From Pontibacterium granulatum (GTDB lineage: Bacteria; Pseudomonadota; Gammaproteobacteria; Pseudomonadales; Balneatricaceae): a DNA stretch of 64,000 nucleotides. This document shows positions 34,698 to 43,641 of the stretch, one piece after another (the first letter of the stretch is position 1; each line of letters starts with the position of its first letter). The stretch covers positions 116,994-180,993 of the forward strand of contig NZ_JASBRH010000009.1 in NCBI RefSeq assembly GCF_029961155.1, in the 5' to 3' direction. The notes under the pieces are model-generated. The model was given only the letters and a program-made list of their open reading frames with translations. It had not been told where the DNA came from and searched no databases. A program made the translations under genes and the position numbers.

Positions 34698-34787
34698 GTA
34701 GGTTGGCCTTCGCAACGCGAAGCCCAACAAATAGGAGGCAATATTGAGTCGACTTGTTGGGCATCGCTCCGCGATGGCCAACCTACG
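34698..34787. repeat. REP-like elements, family 2, inverted pair
   Basis: GTAGGTTGGCCTTCGC...GCCCAACA (34698-34729) is followed by TGTTGGGCATCGC...CCAACCTAC (about 34755-34787) in the opposite direction. Related copies are at 36891-36955 and 51580-51668. The remaining 180 bp up to the chemoreceptor gene show nothing else. Confidence 0.75.
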
Positions 34788-34968
34788 CTTTTAAACCCTA
34801 AACGCCCGCACAGGAGGGCACACCATTAGGAACGGAGGCAAATAGAAATGAATCGATAGCGTGATACCCAGAGAACGTACCAAGCCATAGCCCAAACAAT
34901 AAAAAAGACTGCTCCTCAGACCAGCGTCCTGAGCGGGCAATCAACCTATGACATTCCCGGAGCTCTCG

Positions 34969-36879
34969 ATGCTGCAGTTAAACATACGTCAAAAAGTGGT
35001 TCTGACCACCGTTGCTGCCGTGGTAGCGGCGATAGCAATCATTAGCGTATTTTCATTAAACTCGAGCCGCGACATCATTCTGGAAGGAACAATTGACAGG
35101 GAGTTGCCCGCCATCCTCGGCGAGGTCGCCAACGATATCGACGCCCAACTGATCAGGCCGATCACCATCGCCAAGGCGATGGCCAACAACACCGATTACG
35201 CAGAGTATATCCGCCAATCGGAACCACAAGATCGCACCCAGGCCCTGACCCAATATCTGTCACAGATAAACCACGGATTTAATACCTTCACCGCCTTCTT
35301 GGTTTCCGCGAAAAGCGGCAGCTATTACACCCCTGCGGGTCTCTTTAAAACCGTCTCCCCTCAGGATGAGAATGACCGCTGGTTTTATGATTTCATCAAC
35401 AGCGGCAAAGCCTTCGACCTCAGCCTCGACATCGACGAACAAAGCGACGTCCCTACCCTGTTCATCAACTACCGGATGCAGCAAAACGGCGAAACCCTAG
35501 CCGTTACCGGCGTAGGCCTCACCCTGGAATCCATGGCCAGCACCATTGGCCAGTACAAGATTCGCGAACAAGGCTCCATCTTCCTGGTCGACCAGAACGG
35601 CACCATCAAATTACACAAAGACCCATCGTTGGTCGGTAAGCACATCAACATGCTGGGCGACATCGACACAGGGATCCTTCTCAACCAAGCCCCGTTCGCC
35701 ACCAGTGAATACGACAAAACCCTATTGGCGAGCCGCTACTTGCCGAAGATCGGCTGGTACGTGGTCGCAGAGGTCCCCAGTGCCGAGGTTTTCTCCGCCA
35801 TCGATAGGGTTACCTGGGTGGCGCTGTGGATGGGTTTGGGTATCGCAGTGCTGTTTACCATCATCAGTGCCTGGATCATCAACCACCTGATTTCACCGTT
35901 CAGTCAGGTTGCCGATGTACTTGAAGATATCGGTAAAGGCGGCAGCGACCTGAGCCGTCGTCTGGATATTAGTCGACGCGATGAGACCGGAAAAATCGCG
36001 GCGGGATACAACAGTTTTGTTGAGTACATCAGCGAGCTACTGAAGCAGATCTCCCTGACCGGGGATCAGCTCTATAAAGCCATCGAAGCGATTGACGGCC
36101 AGGCCAAAGCGATGGAACAGAAGATCGCACAGCAAGCCAACGAGATCGAACAGGTCGCCACTGCCATCCACCAGATGGGGGTGACCGCCGAGGAGATTGC
36201 CAACAGCGCCAACCAGGCAGCGGACACTGCTAAGGTTGCAAACAGCGCGGTATCCGAAGGCGGCCAGTCGGTCAACAACACCGTATCCAGCGTCTCAACC
36301 ATGGCGGAGCACCTGCAGCAAACCAGCGACACGATTAGCCAGCTTGCCGTGGACGCCAGCTCCATTGACAGTGTGTTGGAGGTAATCCGTGGTGTTTCCG
36401 AACAGACCAACCTGCTTGCCTTGAACGCTGCCATCGAAGCAGCACGCGCGGGTGAACAGGGTCGTGGTTTCTCGGTGGTTGCCGACGAGGTCCGCGTATT
36501 GGCCTCCCGCAGCCACCAATCAACCGAAGAGATTCGTGAGATTATCGAAAAGCTGCAATCCAACACGCAGGATGTGGTGCGTGCCATTGCCAAAAGCACC
36601 GACCTGAGTGCAGCAAGCCAGGCCGAAGCTAACAACTCCGGCCACCAGTTGGATAATATCTCGGAGAACATCGCCGCGATGAACGATATGAGCTTGCAGA
36701 TCGCCTCCGCCACCGGAGAGCAGTCCAGCGTGGTGAGCGGCATCAGTCCACATGTGGTGTCGATTGCCGAGATTTCACGTAACAACAGCGAGACGGTGAA
36801 ACAGACTTCGTCTGAGTGTGGACAATTGAAGGAGATGGCTTCAGAGCTGAAGGAGCTGGTATCTAAGTTCCGGTTTTAA
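34969..36879 (+). CDS. Methyl-accepting chemotaxis protein (dCache-type sensor)
   Basis: From the ATG at 34969 the protein is 636 residues. GGAG lies 6 nt upstream, better than at the ATG at 34948. It has an N-terminal membrane segment, a periplasmic sensor of about 240 residues resembling dCache_1 ([20 protein letters not shown], then [14 protein letters not shown]), a second membrane segment near 280-300, HAMP, and a signalling domain with the hairpin tip [19 protein letters not shown]. It steers flagellar motors through CheA/CheW. Its position after pyk in a purine/glyoxylate region suggests a purine or organic-acid ligand, but this is only an inference. Confidence 0.9.
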   Translation: MLQLNIRQKVVLTTVAAVVAAIAIISVFSLNSSRDIILEGTIDRELPAILGEVANDIDAQLIRPITIAKAMANNTDYAEYIRQSEPQDRTQALTQYLSQINHGFNTFTAFLVSAKSGSYYTPAGLFKTVSPQDENDRWFYDFINSGKAFDLSLDIDEQSDVPTLFINYRMQQNGETLAVTGVGLTLESMASTIGQYKIREQGSIFLVDQNGTIKLHKDPSLVGKHINMLGDIDTGILLNQAPFATSEYDKTLLASRYLPKIGWYVVAEVPSAEVFSAIDRVTWVALWMGLGIAVLFTIISAWIINHLISPFSQVADVLEDIGKGGSDLSRRLDISRRDETGKIAAGYNSFVEYISELLKQISLTGDQLYKAIEAIDGQAKAMEQKIAQQANEIEQVATAIHQMGVTAEEIANSANQAADTAKVANSAVSEGGQSVNNTVSSVSTMAEHLQQTSDTISQLAVDASSIDSVLEVIRGVSEQTNLLALNAAIEAARAGEQGRGFSVVADEVRVLASRSHQSTEEIREIIEKLQSNTQDVVRAIAKSTDLSAASQAEANNSGHQLDNISENIAAMNDMSLQIASATGEQSSVVSGISPHVVSIAEISRNNSETVKQTSSECGQLKEMASELKELVSKFRF

Positions 36880-36890
36880 AATTGGAAAAT

Positions 36891-36955
36891 GTAGGTTAGC
36901 CATCACAAAGCAATGCCTAACGTGTTGGGCACCGCGATGCGGTGGCCAACCTACT
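36891..36955. repeat. REP-like element, family 2
   Basis: Inverted GTAGGTTAGCCATC...GTGGCCAACCTAC unit, related to the copies at 34698 and 51580. Confidence 0.65.
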
Positions 36956-37023
36956 ACATCCATCGTTAATCCCATCACACTGATTTCCACGCTCTGCTTG
37001 GGAATCAGACCTCGCGGTACTCT

Positions 37024-37067
37024 GTAGGGCAGCGTTCACGCTGCCGGCAGCTTAAAAGCTGCCCTAC
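37024..37067. repeat. REP-like element, family 1
   Basis: The 44-bp GTAGGGCAGCG...CCCTAC unit. The copy at 37316-37359 is its exact reverse complement. Confidence 0.85.
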
Positions 37068-37075
37068 AGAGATAT

Positions 37076-37221
37076 CCCGAAATTAAGCCATTAAAAAACC
37101 GGCTCCGACAAAGCGCCTAAAAGCTCTGCCGGGGGCCGGTTTCTGTAGATCCGACTTAAGCTAACGCGTTTCTTACTCGAAACGGCCCAGCTCAGCCATT
37201 TTCTCTGCAACAGCCGCAAAC
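37076..37221. repeat. Duplicated 3' end and terminator of hpt (degraded copy)
   Basis: About 146 bp repeat 37368-37512 with only a handful of mismatches. The block includes the hpt terminator and the last 16 codons. The copy stops inside the gene, so it encodes no functional product. Confidence 0.9.
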
Positions 37222-37315
37222 GCAGTAGACTGAAGGTTACTCTACAGGACGATCCCACATACCTTCGAACTCGTTCCCACACCTCCGCGTGGGAAATCAG
37301 ACCTCGCGGTACTTT

Positions 37316-37359
37316 GTAGGGCAGCTTTTAAGCTGCCGGCAGCGTGAACGCTGCCCTAC
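37316..37359. repeat. REP-like element, family 1, inverted orientation
   Basis: Exact reverse complement over 44 bp of the element at 37024-37067. The flanking duplicated DNA keeps the same orientation, so the element flipped or was replaced. Confidence 0.85.
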
Positions 37360-37382
37360 AGGGGCATCCCGAAATTAAGCCA

Positions 37383-37434
37383 TTAAAAAACCAGCCCCGA
37401 CAAAGCGCCTAAAAGCTCCGCCGGGGCCGGTTTC
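37383..37434 (-). terminator. Terminator of hpt
   Basis: On the minus strand a long stem AAACCGGCCCCG...CGGGGCTGGTTTTTT lies about 30 nt past the hpt stop codon. Confidence 0.8.
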
Positions 37435-37463
37435 TGTAGATCCGACTTAAGCTAAAGCGTTTC

Positions 37464-38036
37464 TTACTCGAAACGGCCCAGCTCAGCCATTTTCTCTGCA
37501 ACAGCCGCAAACTCAGGCTTGTGTTCCAGGATCTCTTCCTTGGTCAGACCGTCCAACTCGTGCGGGAACACCAGCCATTCGTTGGTCTCGTGCACGTAGT
37601 AGTCAGGCACATTACCGGTCTTGTTGTTCGCAGGCTTGTAGTAAGGCGTTGCGATACGGATTTCCGGGGTGTTTTTCTTACACGCTTTTTTCAGATCAAC
37701 GATGGTCTGCTGGATGCTCAGACCTGAGTCGTGAACATCATCAACGATCAGCAGGGAATCTTCAGACTCCAGACGTTTGATCAGGTAGGTCAGGCCGTGA
37801 ACTTTAACGTGACGGCTACGCTCACCGATGCCGGTGTAAGAGGATGTACGGATCGCGATGTGGTCAGCCTCTACACCCAGACAATCCAGCACTTCCTGTA
37901 CAGAGATACCTACCGGTGCGCCACCACGCCATACGCCGACGATGTAGTCTGGGCGGAAACCACTTTCAAATACCTGTAACGCCATCTGGGTAGAGTCTTC
38001 CAGAAGTTGCTGGGCGCTGATATAAACTTTTTCCAT
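37464..38036 (-). CDS. hpt: Purine (hypoxanthine/guanine-type) phosphoribosyltransferase
   Basis: The 190-residue type I phosphoribosyltransferase has the PRPP-binding motif SLLIVDDVHDSGLS near residues 92-105 and the pyrophosphate loop VWRGGAPVG near 34-42. It would convert a purine base and PRPP to the nucleotide, the salvage alternative to degradation. The GTATAC box before it places it in the regulon. Substrate choice between hypoxanthine, xanthine and guanine cannot be decided by eye. AGGA precedes the ATG. The 3' end is duplicated just downstream. Confidence 0.85.
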   Translation of the reverse strand: MEKVYISAQQLLEDSTQMALQVFESGFRPDYIVGVWRGGAPVGISVQEVLDCLGVEADHIAIRTSSYTGIGERSRHVKVHGLTYLIKRLESEDSLLIVDDVHDSGLSIQQTIVDLKKACKKNTPEIRIATPYYKPANNKTGNVPDYYVHETNEWLVFPHELDGLTKEEILEHKPEFAAVAEKMAELGRFE

Positions 38037-38148
38037 ACGGATCCTATTACTTGTGAAATCAAAATCGGGGCCTCACCACCTGTTATACAGGTACTGATTC
38101 CGCTCCAGACGGGGTGCTGCCAAAGCTGAAGTAACCGCCGATCTTTCG

Positions 38149-38158
38149 TTGTATACAG
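38149..38158. promoter_or_regulatory. TTGTATACA(G) operator, hpt promoter
   Basis: TTGTATACAG, nine of ten consensus bases, about 110 bp upstream of hpt. Confidence 0.6.
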
Positions 38159-38298
38159 TTCTGAAAAATTAATCGGCCATTATACACAGGAATCCCTCCC
38201 TGCAGATACCTCCCGCCGGTCCACTTTTGTTTTTTACAGCCGACGTTGATGTATATCTTGTATCGGGATTTTTTTGCCCTTGAGGGCTGTGCTCAGAT

Positions 38299-38325
38299 AT
38301 AAAGAAAGCAGCCGGAAGGCTGCTT
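38299..38325 (-). terminator. Terminator downstream of tsx
   Basis: On the minus strand AGCAGCC-ttcc-GGCTGCT is followed by TTCTTTAT. It lies 120 bp past the tsx stop codon. Confidence 0.65.
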
Positions 38326-38445
38326 AATATGAGTCAAAAGGTGTAGCCAGTGGACCTCTCCAATCCCATACTCAGCACCGACCAAAACCACCACTCATGC
38401 TCTGATCAGGCCAAACAGATCCACTGGCCACAACGCCTTAAAAAC

Positions 38446-39162
38446 TTAGAAGTGCCACTTCACCAGCAGTGATGGGTTACGCTCATCTACACCAGAAATA
38501 CCAAATTTGTTATTCCAGTAAGCGTATTCAAGACCAACGTACACAGGTGACTTGGTACCCATCAGCTTGCCTGCATTCCACTTCAGCTGGGAGGTAAAGT
38601 TCATCTCCGACGCGAGGTTTGTTTCGGCGGTGCTCCAATCCAGGAAACCGTCGTACAGGAATTCGGCAGAACCGACTTTGAATGGCAAGCCCCAGGTCAG
38701 GGTCAGCTGATCGTTATCAGGATCAGTGTCATTGCTCACGTGGTAGATGTTGGCGTTGAAGTACTGGAAGCCCGGTACGTCCAGGCTCACACCCACACCC
38801 GCCAGATAGTTGTCAAAGCTTTCACCGCTCTCCCAGGTACCGGCCAGGTATACGTCTTTAACAGGACCAAAAGATAGATCGCTACCGGTCAGGTACCCCA
38901 GACTCAGACGTGGCGCAAACTCAAAGTAGGTTTCGGTATCACCGTTATCGGACTTCAGACGGTCCATGAAGAAGAAGGTGTCGCCCCAGTTATGGCCACT
39001 GGCATGCTCGACGGTCACTACCTGTCGATCAGAATCACCCACTTCGTAGTCGCTGCCCTTCAGGTAACTCAGGCTGAAATCACTCCAGAACTGCTCCGCT
39101 TGTGCAGATGTGGAGATTATGGTGCCTGCCAGAGCCAGAGCGGCTGTCGCTTTAAACTTCAT
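38446..39162 (-). CDS. tsx: Tsx-like nucleoside-specific outer-membrane channel
   Basis: The 238-residue protein has a signal peptide (MKFKATAALALAGTIISTSAQA) and a 12-strand barrel-like pattern, ending in KWHF with terminal Phe. It matches the Channel_Tsx family (WSDFSLSYLKGSDYE near residues 26-40, EHASGHNWGDTFFFMDRL near 52-69). It lets nucleosides diffuse through the outer membrane. AAGGAAG precedes the ATG, and an exact TTGTATACAA box lies upstream, so uptake of nucleosides seems tied to purine catabolism. Confidence 0.88.
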   Translation of the reverse strand: MKFKATAALALAGTIISTSAQAEQFWSDFSLSYLKGSDYEVGDSDRQVVTVEHASGHNWGDTFFFMDRLKSDNGDTETYFEFAPRLSLGYLTGSDLSFGPVKDVYLAGTWESGESFDNYLAGVGVSLDVPGFQYFNANIYHVSNDTDPDNDQLTLTWGLPFKVGSAEFLYDGFLDWSTAETNLASEMNFTSQLKWNAGKLMGTKSPVYVGLEYAYWNNKFGISGVDERNPSLLVKWHF

Positions 39163-39322
39163 GCTTACTTCCTTCGGTTTTTATTTTTTTCTGCTGGTTA
39201 CGAATGTTGTTCGTCGAACCACGTGAGACCCGTTTCCGGGAAGCCGTGCCAAACTCACTGCGGCTCGAACAGTACTCACGATAACGACACGAAACCACAT
39301 CGTCCACAATTACTGATTTATT

Positions 39323-39332
39323 TTGTATACAA
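39323..39332. promoter_or_regulatory. TTGTATACAA operator, tsx promoter
   Basis: Exact palindrome, about 160 bp upstream of tsx, in the 300-bp gap that holds nothing else recognisable. Confidence 0.65.
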
Positions 39333-39463
39333 TTATTACCGCATTGTGAACGCTGCTTTACAGCACCAGCATTGGTGATTAACCCGAAGTATAGGATAGA
39401 GATAAAATCCGTAAGATAACGGTATAAAAGAAATAAACAGAACGGCGAAAAACACTAACCGAG

Positions 39464-40117
39464 TTAAAGATCCAGCAGCGGCAGCAGATCCTGAGGGCTT
39501 GCGATATGAAAGTCACTCTCCGCGCCTACCAGCTCCTGATGGTCGCCGTAGCCCCAATGTACGGCAACGGAACGACTGTTCGTGGCCTTTGCTGCATGGA
39601 TATCACTGGCACGATCGCCAATAACCCAGTTGCGTTCACTCTGGTGTGATGCGTCGGCCAGGATACTGAGCAGATGGGAAGATTTATCGCTTTTCACGCC
39701 CTGGTCTTCACTGCCATGAATAGAGGAGAAGTAAGCAGCAAGACCGGCATGTTCCAGCAGCCATTCCGCCTGTTGTTGAGGTTTGGCGGTAAGCACACGA
39801 AGCCCTACTGCCCTCTCGTTCAACTGGGTCAGCTGCTGCAGCAACTCCAGAACGCCGGAATAGATCGTGTAGTTGAAGATGCCCTTATCAAGGTAATGCG
39901 CCCGAAAGAGGCTAACCGCTTCAGCGATGCGGGCTTTGTCCTTGGTATTCAGCATCCAGGCAAAACTCACCCGAAGTGGCGGACCAAAACATTGCTGCAG
40001 TTGCTGATCACTGACATCTGGCTGGCCGAGTTCAGACAACGCAGCACGGATGGACTCGGCAATACCGGCCTGGGTATCCAGCAATGTGCCATCAAGATCA
40101 AAAAAGAGTGTGGTCAT
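39464..40117 (-). CDS. HAD family phosphatase (phosphoglycolate phosphatase-like)
   Basis: The 217-residue protein is a HAD-1A phosphatase. Motif I FFDLDGTLLDT has the nucleophile at Asp7, followed by an alpha-helical cap, motif II VLTAK and motif IV VIGDRASDI near residues 166-174. It resembles Gph, which removes phosphate from 2-phosphoglycolate to give glycolate. The location beside oxaloacetate decarboxylase and glyoxylate genes would fit, but HAD substrates cannot be assigned by sequence alone. It is on the same strand as the bhc operon, 87 bp after the decarboxylase gene. Confidence 0.8.
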   Translation of the reverse strand: MTTLFFDLDGTLLDTQAGIAESIRAALSELGQPDVSDQQLQQCFGPPLRVSFAWMLNTKDKARIAEAVSLFRAHYLDKGIFNYTIYSGVLELLQQLTQLNERAVGLRVLTAKPQQQAEWLLEHAGLAAYFSSIHGSEDQGVKSDKSSHLLSILADASHQSERNWVIGDRASDIHAAKATNSRSVAVHWGYGDHQELVGAESDFHIASPQDLLPLLDL

Positions 40118-40204
40118 CGACTGCGCCTTAAGATGCTAAACCGGTCTGCGAAGGTGAATCGCCAGCAATTTTAACCCAAAGGTCAGGTTATTTCACAACC
40201 CGTA

Positions 40205-41065
40205 TCAGGCAGCTCCCACATATTCGGAGATCATCTCACTGAACTTGCGGGTTTCAGCGTAGTGACTGATGAGATCCTTACCGCTTCGTCCTGGCTGCAG
40301 GTTCACATCGTTGGAATAAAGCTGCACCAGCGATTGATACACCGCTTTCACTGCGTCTTCGTATGCCTGGTGCCCCGAGAAACGAATACGTACGTTTTGC
40401 GCAGCCATGGAGTCCGGAGCCCCCAGATCCACTTCGCCATAACTGATCAGCATCAGTGGCAGATCGGTCACTTCCGACAGCAGCGCGAGTTTCTCTTTCT
40501 CTTTCAGGCCAAAGATGCAGATGCCGTCGATCCCCAGCTGGCTGTAGGCTTTAACTCGCTCTATCAGTTGATCCAGAGATTGCTGTTCCAGTGCATGGGT
40601 GCGGGCAAAGATGGCAAATTCAGGATCGGTTCGTGCTTTGAGCGCTGCGCGCAGTTTGTCTTTAGCTTCGGCAATAGAAGTCAGGCTCATCGGCGGCTGG
40701 CTGTGGGGACGCGGCAGTACCGTGTCTTCCAGGGTAATCATCGCAGTACCGGCGTGCTCCAGATCCGCCACGGTACGCATTACATTGAGCGAATTGCCGT
40801 AACCGCTGTCGCCGTCAACTACGACCGGTAGGTTGGCCGCGCTGCACACACGTCTCGCCTGGGCGGTCAGTTCACTCAGCGTTAGCAAAGAGATATCCGG
40901 TGCGCCCAGGTTCATCAGTGATGCCACCGATCCACCCAGAATACCTACCTTAAAGCCGATATCGTTTGCCATCCGGATCGACAACGGGTCGAACACGGAG
41001 GCGCAAGTTACACACTGCTCGTTTTCCAGCAGCTGTCTCATCCGTTTTCTGGAGATGTTGTTCAT
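40205..41065 (-). CDS. Oxaloacetate decarboxylase-like protein (isocitrate lyase/PEP mutase superfamily)
   Basis: From the ATG at 41065 the protein has 286 residues. It aligns by eye with the Pseudomonas oxaloacetate decarboxylase of this superfamily: SVFDPLSIRMANDIGFKVGI near residues 19-38, GGSVASL, DGDSGYGNSLNVMRTV near 83-98 and IFARTHALEQ near 150. It would decarboxylate oxaloacetate, the product of the beta-hydroxyaspartate cycle, to pyruvate. The frame is open further upstream, but homologues start near this Met. A terminator separates it from bhcD. Methylisocitrate-lyase-like activity is a less likely alternative. Confidence 0.8.
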   Translation of the reverse strand: MNNISRKRMRQLLENEQCVTCASVFDPLSIRMANDIGFKVGILGGSVASLMNLGAPDISLLTLSELTAQARRVCSAANLPVVVDGDSGYGNSLNVMRTVADLEHAGTAMITLEDTVLPRPHSQPPMSLTSIAEAKDKLRAALKARTDPEFAIFARTHALEQQSLDQLIERVKAYSQLGIDGICIFGLKEKEKLALLSEVTDLPLMLISYGEVDLGAPDSMAAQNVRIRFSGHQAYEDAVKAVYQSLVQLYSNDVNLQPGRSGKDLISHYAETRKFSEMISEYVGAA

Positions 41066-41395
41066 GTCGAAATACCTAATCACCGCAGTTGTCGGCAAGA
41101 ATAAAAAATCCCCCTCTCCAAACTGGAAAAGGGGGGAGGCGCTACACATGTTATGACCGTAGCAAGGGGGATATACCGACGGTGAGCCGTGGTATGGATG
41201 ATCCCAGGGGAGCTGCGTAACAGCTCAGTTTCTGACAACAAGGTATCAAGCGATTGGAATAGCTATCTGCGTTGTTATTACGGCGTTAAAAATCGACTCA
41301 AAATGCTCATTTATGACCTATAAACTGCGCTTTTTCGTCGATTTTTGCCTTGTACAAACGGCCTCGAAAACGCTTTCCAACAGCCTGATGAAGCA
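41066..41395. other. Intergenic region between bhcD and the oxaloacetate decarboxylase gene
   Basis: It contains the leftward terminator at 41103-41137 and an 8-bp palindrome TTGTACAA at 41350-41357. The latter has the wrong spacing for the purine box. Nothing else is recognisable. Confidence 0.5.
41103..41137 (-). terminator. Terminator of the bhcABCD operon
   Basis: On the minus strand a CCCCCC-rich stem pairs with AGGGGGA, with an inner TTCCA/TGGAA pairing, and ends in six T residues. Confidence 0.7.
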
Positions 41396-42394
41396 CTAAA
41401 GCTCGATGAAAGTCACCTTGCCCTGCTCTTCAGCAAGACGCGCTGCCGCAGACGCCACCGCCAGGTCCTGCAGACCTACACCGGTACCATCAAACAGGGT
41501 GATTTCATCATCGGAGCTGCGTCCGGCATGGACACCATTGATCACGTCCCCCACCGGGGTGATGTCATCAACATTCAGTGCACCGGAGGCAACAGCATGC
41601 TGTGCTTCACCGATGCTAATAGACTGTGCAACTTCGTCGGTAAACACGGTCGCCGCCGCCAGCAGCTCAGGATCCACTTCCTGCTTGCCTTTGGTGTCGG
41701 TACCCATGCAGGCGATGTGTGTACCCGGCTTCACCCAGTCTTTCATCATCAGCGGCTCGAATGCAGAGGTGATGGTGATGATCACATCAGCCTGTGCACC
41801 CAGCGTTTGCTGATCCACCGCTTCAAAAGGCAGGCCCAGCTCAGCCGCCACTTCAGCCAGACGTGGCAGGTATTCCGGATGCGGGTTCCAAGCCACGACT
41901 TTTTCGAAGTCACGCTGCTCAACCGCTGCACGCAGCTGGAAGGTAGACTGGTGACCGGCACCCACCATACCCAGCACTTTGGAGTCTTTACGTGCCAAGT
42001 GAGCGATGGATACCGCAGAGGATGCCGCAGTACGTACCGCCGTCAGGTAGTTACCACCGACGATGGATTTCAGCTTACCGGTGTCCGGATCAAACAGGAT
42101 CACGGTGGACTGGTGGTTGGTCAGGTTCTTATCAACGTTACCCGGCCAGTAACCACCGGATTTCACACCCAGCACCATACCCACGCGGTCAAAACCGGAC
42201 TTGAAACCGTACAACGCATCGGCATGACCGATCGCTTCACGCACTACAGGGAAGTTGTAGGCATCGCCTTTGGCCATCGCGGCAAATACGCTTTCTACTG
42301 CGGTGAACGCTTCACCGCGACCGACTACGGCTTCACACACCGCTTCGGAAATAATTGAGACGCCTGTACCGGCTCCGTTTAACGGGTTCGCCAT
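41396..42394 (-). CDS. bhcD: Iminosuccinate reductase of the beta-hydroxyaspartate cycle
   Basis: The 332-residue protein belongs to the ornithine cyclodeaminase/mu-crystallin family, with NAD(P)-binding Rossmann motif GMVGAGHQSTFQLRA near residues 137-151 and NYLTAVRTAASSAVSI near 104-120. In the beta-hydroxyaspartate cycle of Paracoccus denitrificans a protein of this family reduces iminosuccinate to aspartate, closing the cycle. Placement as the fourth gene after A, B and C homologues identifies it; family resemblance alone would not. GGAG precedes the ATG. Confidence 0.9.
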   Translation of the reverse strand: MANPLNGAGTGVSIISEAVCEAVVGRGEAFTAVESVFAAMAKGDAYNFPVVREAIGHADALYGFKSGFDRVGMVLGVKSGGYWPGNVDKNLTNHQSTVILFDPDTGKLKSIVGGNYLTAVRTAASSAVSIAHLARKDSKVLGMVGAGHQSTFQLRAAVEQRDFEKVVAWNPHPEYLPRLAEVAAELGLPFEAVDQQTLGAQADVIITITSAFEPLMMKDWVKPGTHIACMGTDTKGKQEVDPELLAAATVFTDEVAQSISIGEAQHAVASGALNVDDITPVGDVINGVHAGRSSDDEITLFDGTGVGLQDLAVASAAARLAEEQGKVTFIEL

Positions 42395-42463
42395 AGACTT
42401 TCTCCTAGATATTTTTGAGGTGCCACCCCAAGGGGAGTTTGGGGCGGCTAACGTTCGAAGGGA

Positions 42464-43621
42464 TTAGTACGCTTTACCGCGTGCGCTTACCGGCCACAGG
42501 GTTTCTACCTTGCCGTTACGTACACCTACGTAATAGTCGTGTACGTTACAGGTAGGGTCACAGTGACCCGGAACCAGCTTCAGTTTCTGGTTCACTTTCA
42601 GCGCACCGTTTGGATCGGCGATCACACCGTGCTCGTCGGAGCACTTGATGTATTCCACATCGTCACGACCAAATACGTATGGCAGACCACTGTCCACAGA
42701 CTGAGCTTTCAGACCTGCATCACAGATCGCTTTATCTGCTTTGGCGTGGCTCATGATGGTGGTCAGGATGAACAGGGAGTTTTCAAACTCGGAGATTCGC
42801 TCGCCGTTCTCGTCATGGATGGTCTGGTAATCCGCATCCATGAACGCGTAGGAACCACACTGCAGTTCGTTGTACACGCCGGAGTTACCTTCGAAGTAGT
42901 AAGAACCGGTACCGCCGCCACCAACGATGTCGCACTCCAGGCCTTCCTCTTTCAGCATGTTTACGGAACGAGCCACCATCTCAACAGCGATATCGATCTT
43001 CTCTTTACGCTCGTTGTAGTTCTGCATGTGCTGCATCGCACCCTGGTATGCCTGGATACCGGAGAACTTCAGGCCTTCAGCCGCGTCGATCGCCTTAGCG
43101 ATGTCCACTACCGGCTGCCCCGCTTCCACACCACAACGACCTGCGCCGCAGTCGATCTCAACCAGACACTCGATCTGAGTACCGTGTTTCTGCGCAGCTG
43201 CAGACAGCTCCGCTACGTTTTCGATGTCATCTACACAGCAGATGGTGCGAGCGCCCAGTTTTGGCAGCTGCGCCATTCGGTCGATCTTCGCAGGATCACG
43301 TACCTGGTTGGATACCAGCACGTCTTTGATGCCACCGCGGGCGAATACTTCCGCTTCAGATACTTTCTGGCAGCATACACCACAGCTGTCACCCAGCTTT
43401 TCCTGCAGCAGTGCGATATCAACAGATTTGTGCATCTTGCCGTGTACACGGTGACGAACACCCATCTCTTTGGCGTACTGGCCCATGGTGCGAATGTTCT
43501 TTTCCAGCGCGTCCAGGTCTACAACCAGGCAAGGTGTCTGGATATCAGCTTCATCCATTCCTGGTACCGCCGGCACGTCGTAACCCACTTCCAGGTTCTT
43601 AGGATCATTCAATGCAGTCAT
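42464..43621 (-). CDS. bhcC: Beta-hydroxyaspartate aldolase (D-threonine aldolase family)
   Basis: The 385-residue PLP enzyme has the alanine-racemase-like fold of D-threonine aldolases: DIQTPCLVVDLDALEKNI near residues 26-43, then RHRVHGKMHKS near 56-66 with the PLP-binding Lys, and metal-binding His/Cys near the C-terminus (VPGHCDPTCNVHDYY). It joins glycine and glyoxylate to (2R,3S)-beta-hydroxyaspartate. It lies 20 bp after bhcB and 69 bp before bhcD, and has a GGAGAAT ribosome site. Outside this cluster it would be called D-threonine aldolase. Confidence 0.92.
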   Translation of the reverse strand: MTALNDPKNLEVGYDVPAVPGMDEADIQTPCLVVDLDALEKNIRTMGQYAKEMGVRHRVHGKMHKSVDIALLQEKLGDSCGVCCQKVSEAEVFARGGIKDVLVSNQVRDPAKIDRMAQLPKLGARTICCVDDIENVAELSAAAQKHGTQIECLVEIDCGAGRCGVEAGQPVVDIAKAIDAAEGLKFSGIQAYQGAMQHMQNYNERKEKIDIAVEMVARSVNMLKEEGLECDIVGGGGTGSYYFEGNSGVYNELQCGSYAFMDADYQTIHDENGERISEFENSLFILTTIMSHAKADKAICDAGLKAQSVDSGLPYVFGRDDVEYIKCSDEHGVIADPNGALKVNQKLKLVPGHCDPTCNVHDYYVGVRNGKVETLWPVSARGKAY

Positions 43622-43641
43622 TTTTATTCTCCTGTTTCAGA

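Larger units (their letters stand above)
38037..38445. other. Intergenic region between tsx and hpt
   Basis: It holds the hpt operator at 38149, a leftward terminator at 38299-38325 and an inverted repeat GCCAGTGGA / TCCACTGGC (38345-38353 with 38418-38426). No coding frame is supported. Confidence 0.6.

Noticed and set aside
37091..37282. 63-codon open frame downstream of hpt
   Set aside because: It runs through the duplicated hpt 3' end and terminator and has no independent gene features.
41350..41357. TTGTACAA as another box of the purine regulon
   Set aside because: It is two bases shorter between the arms and lies after the bhc operon, in front of no gene with a nearby start.
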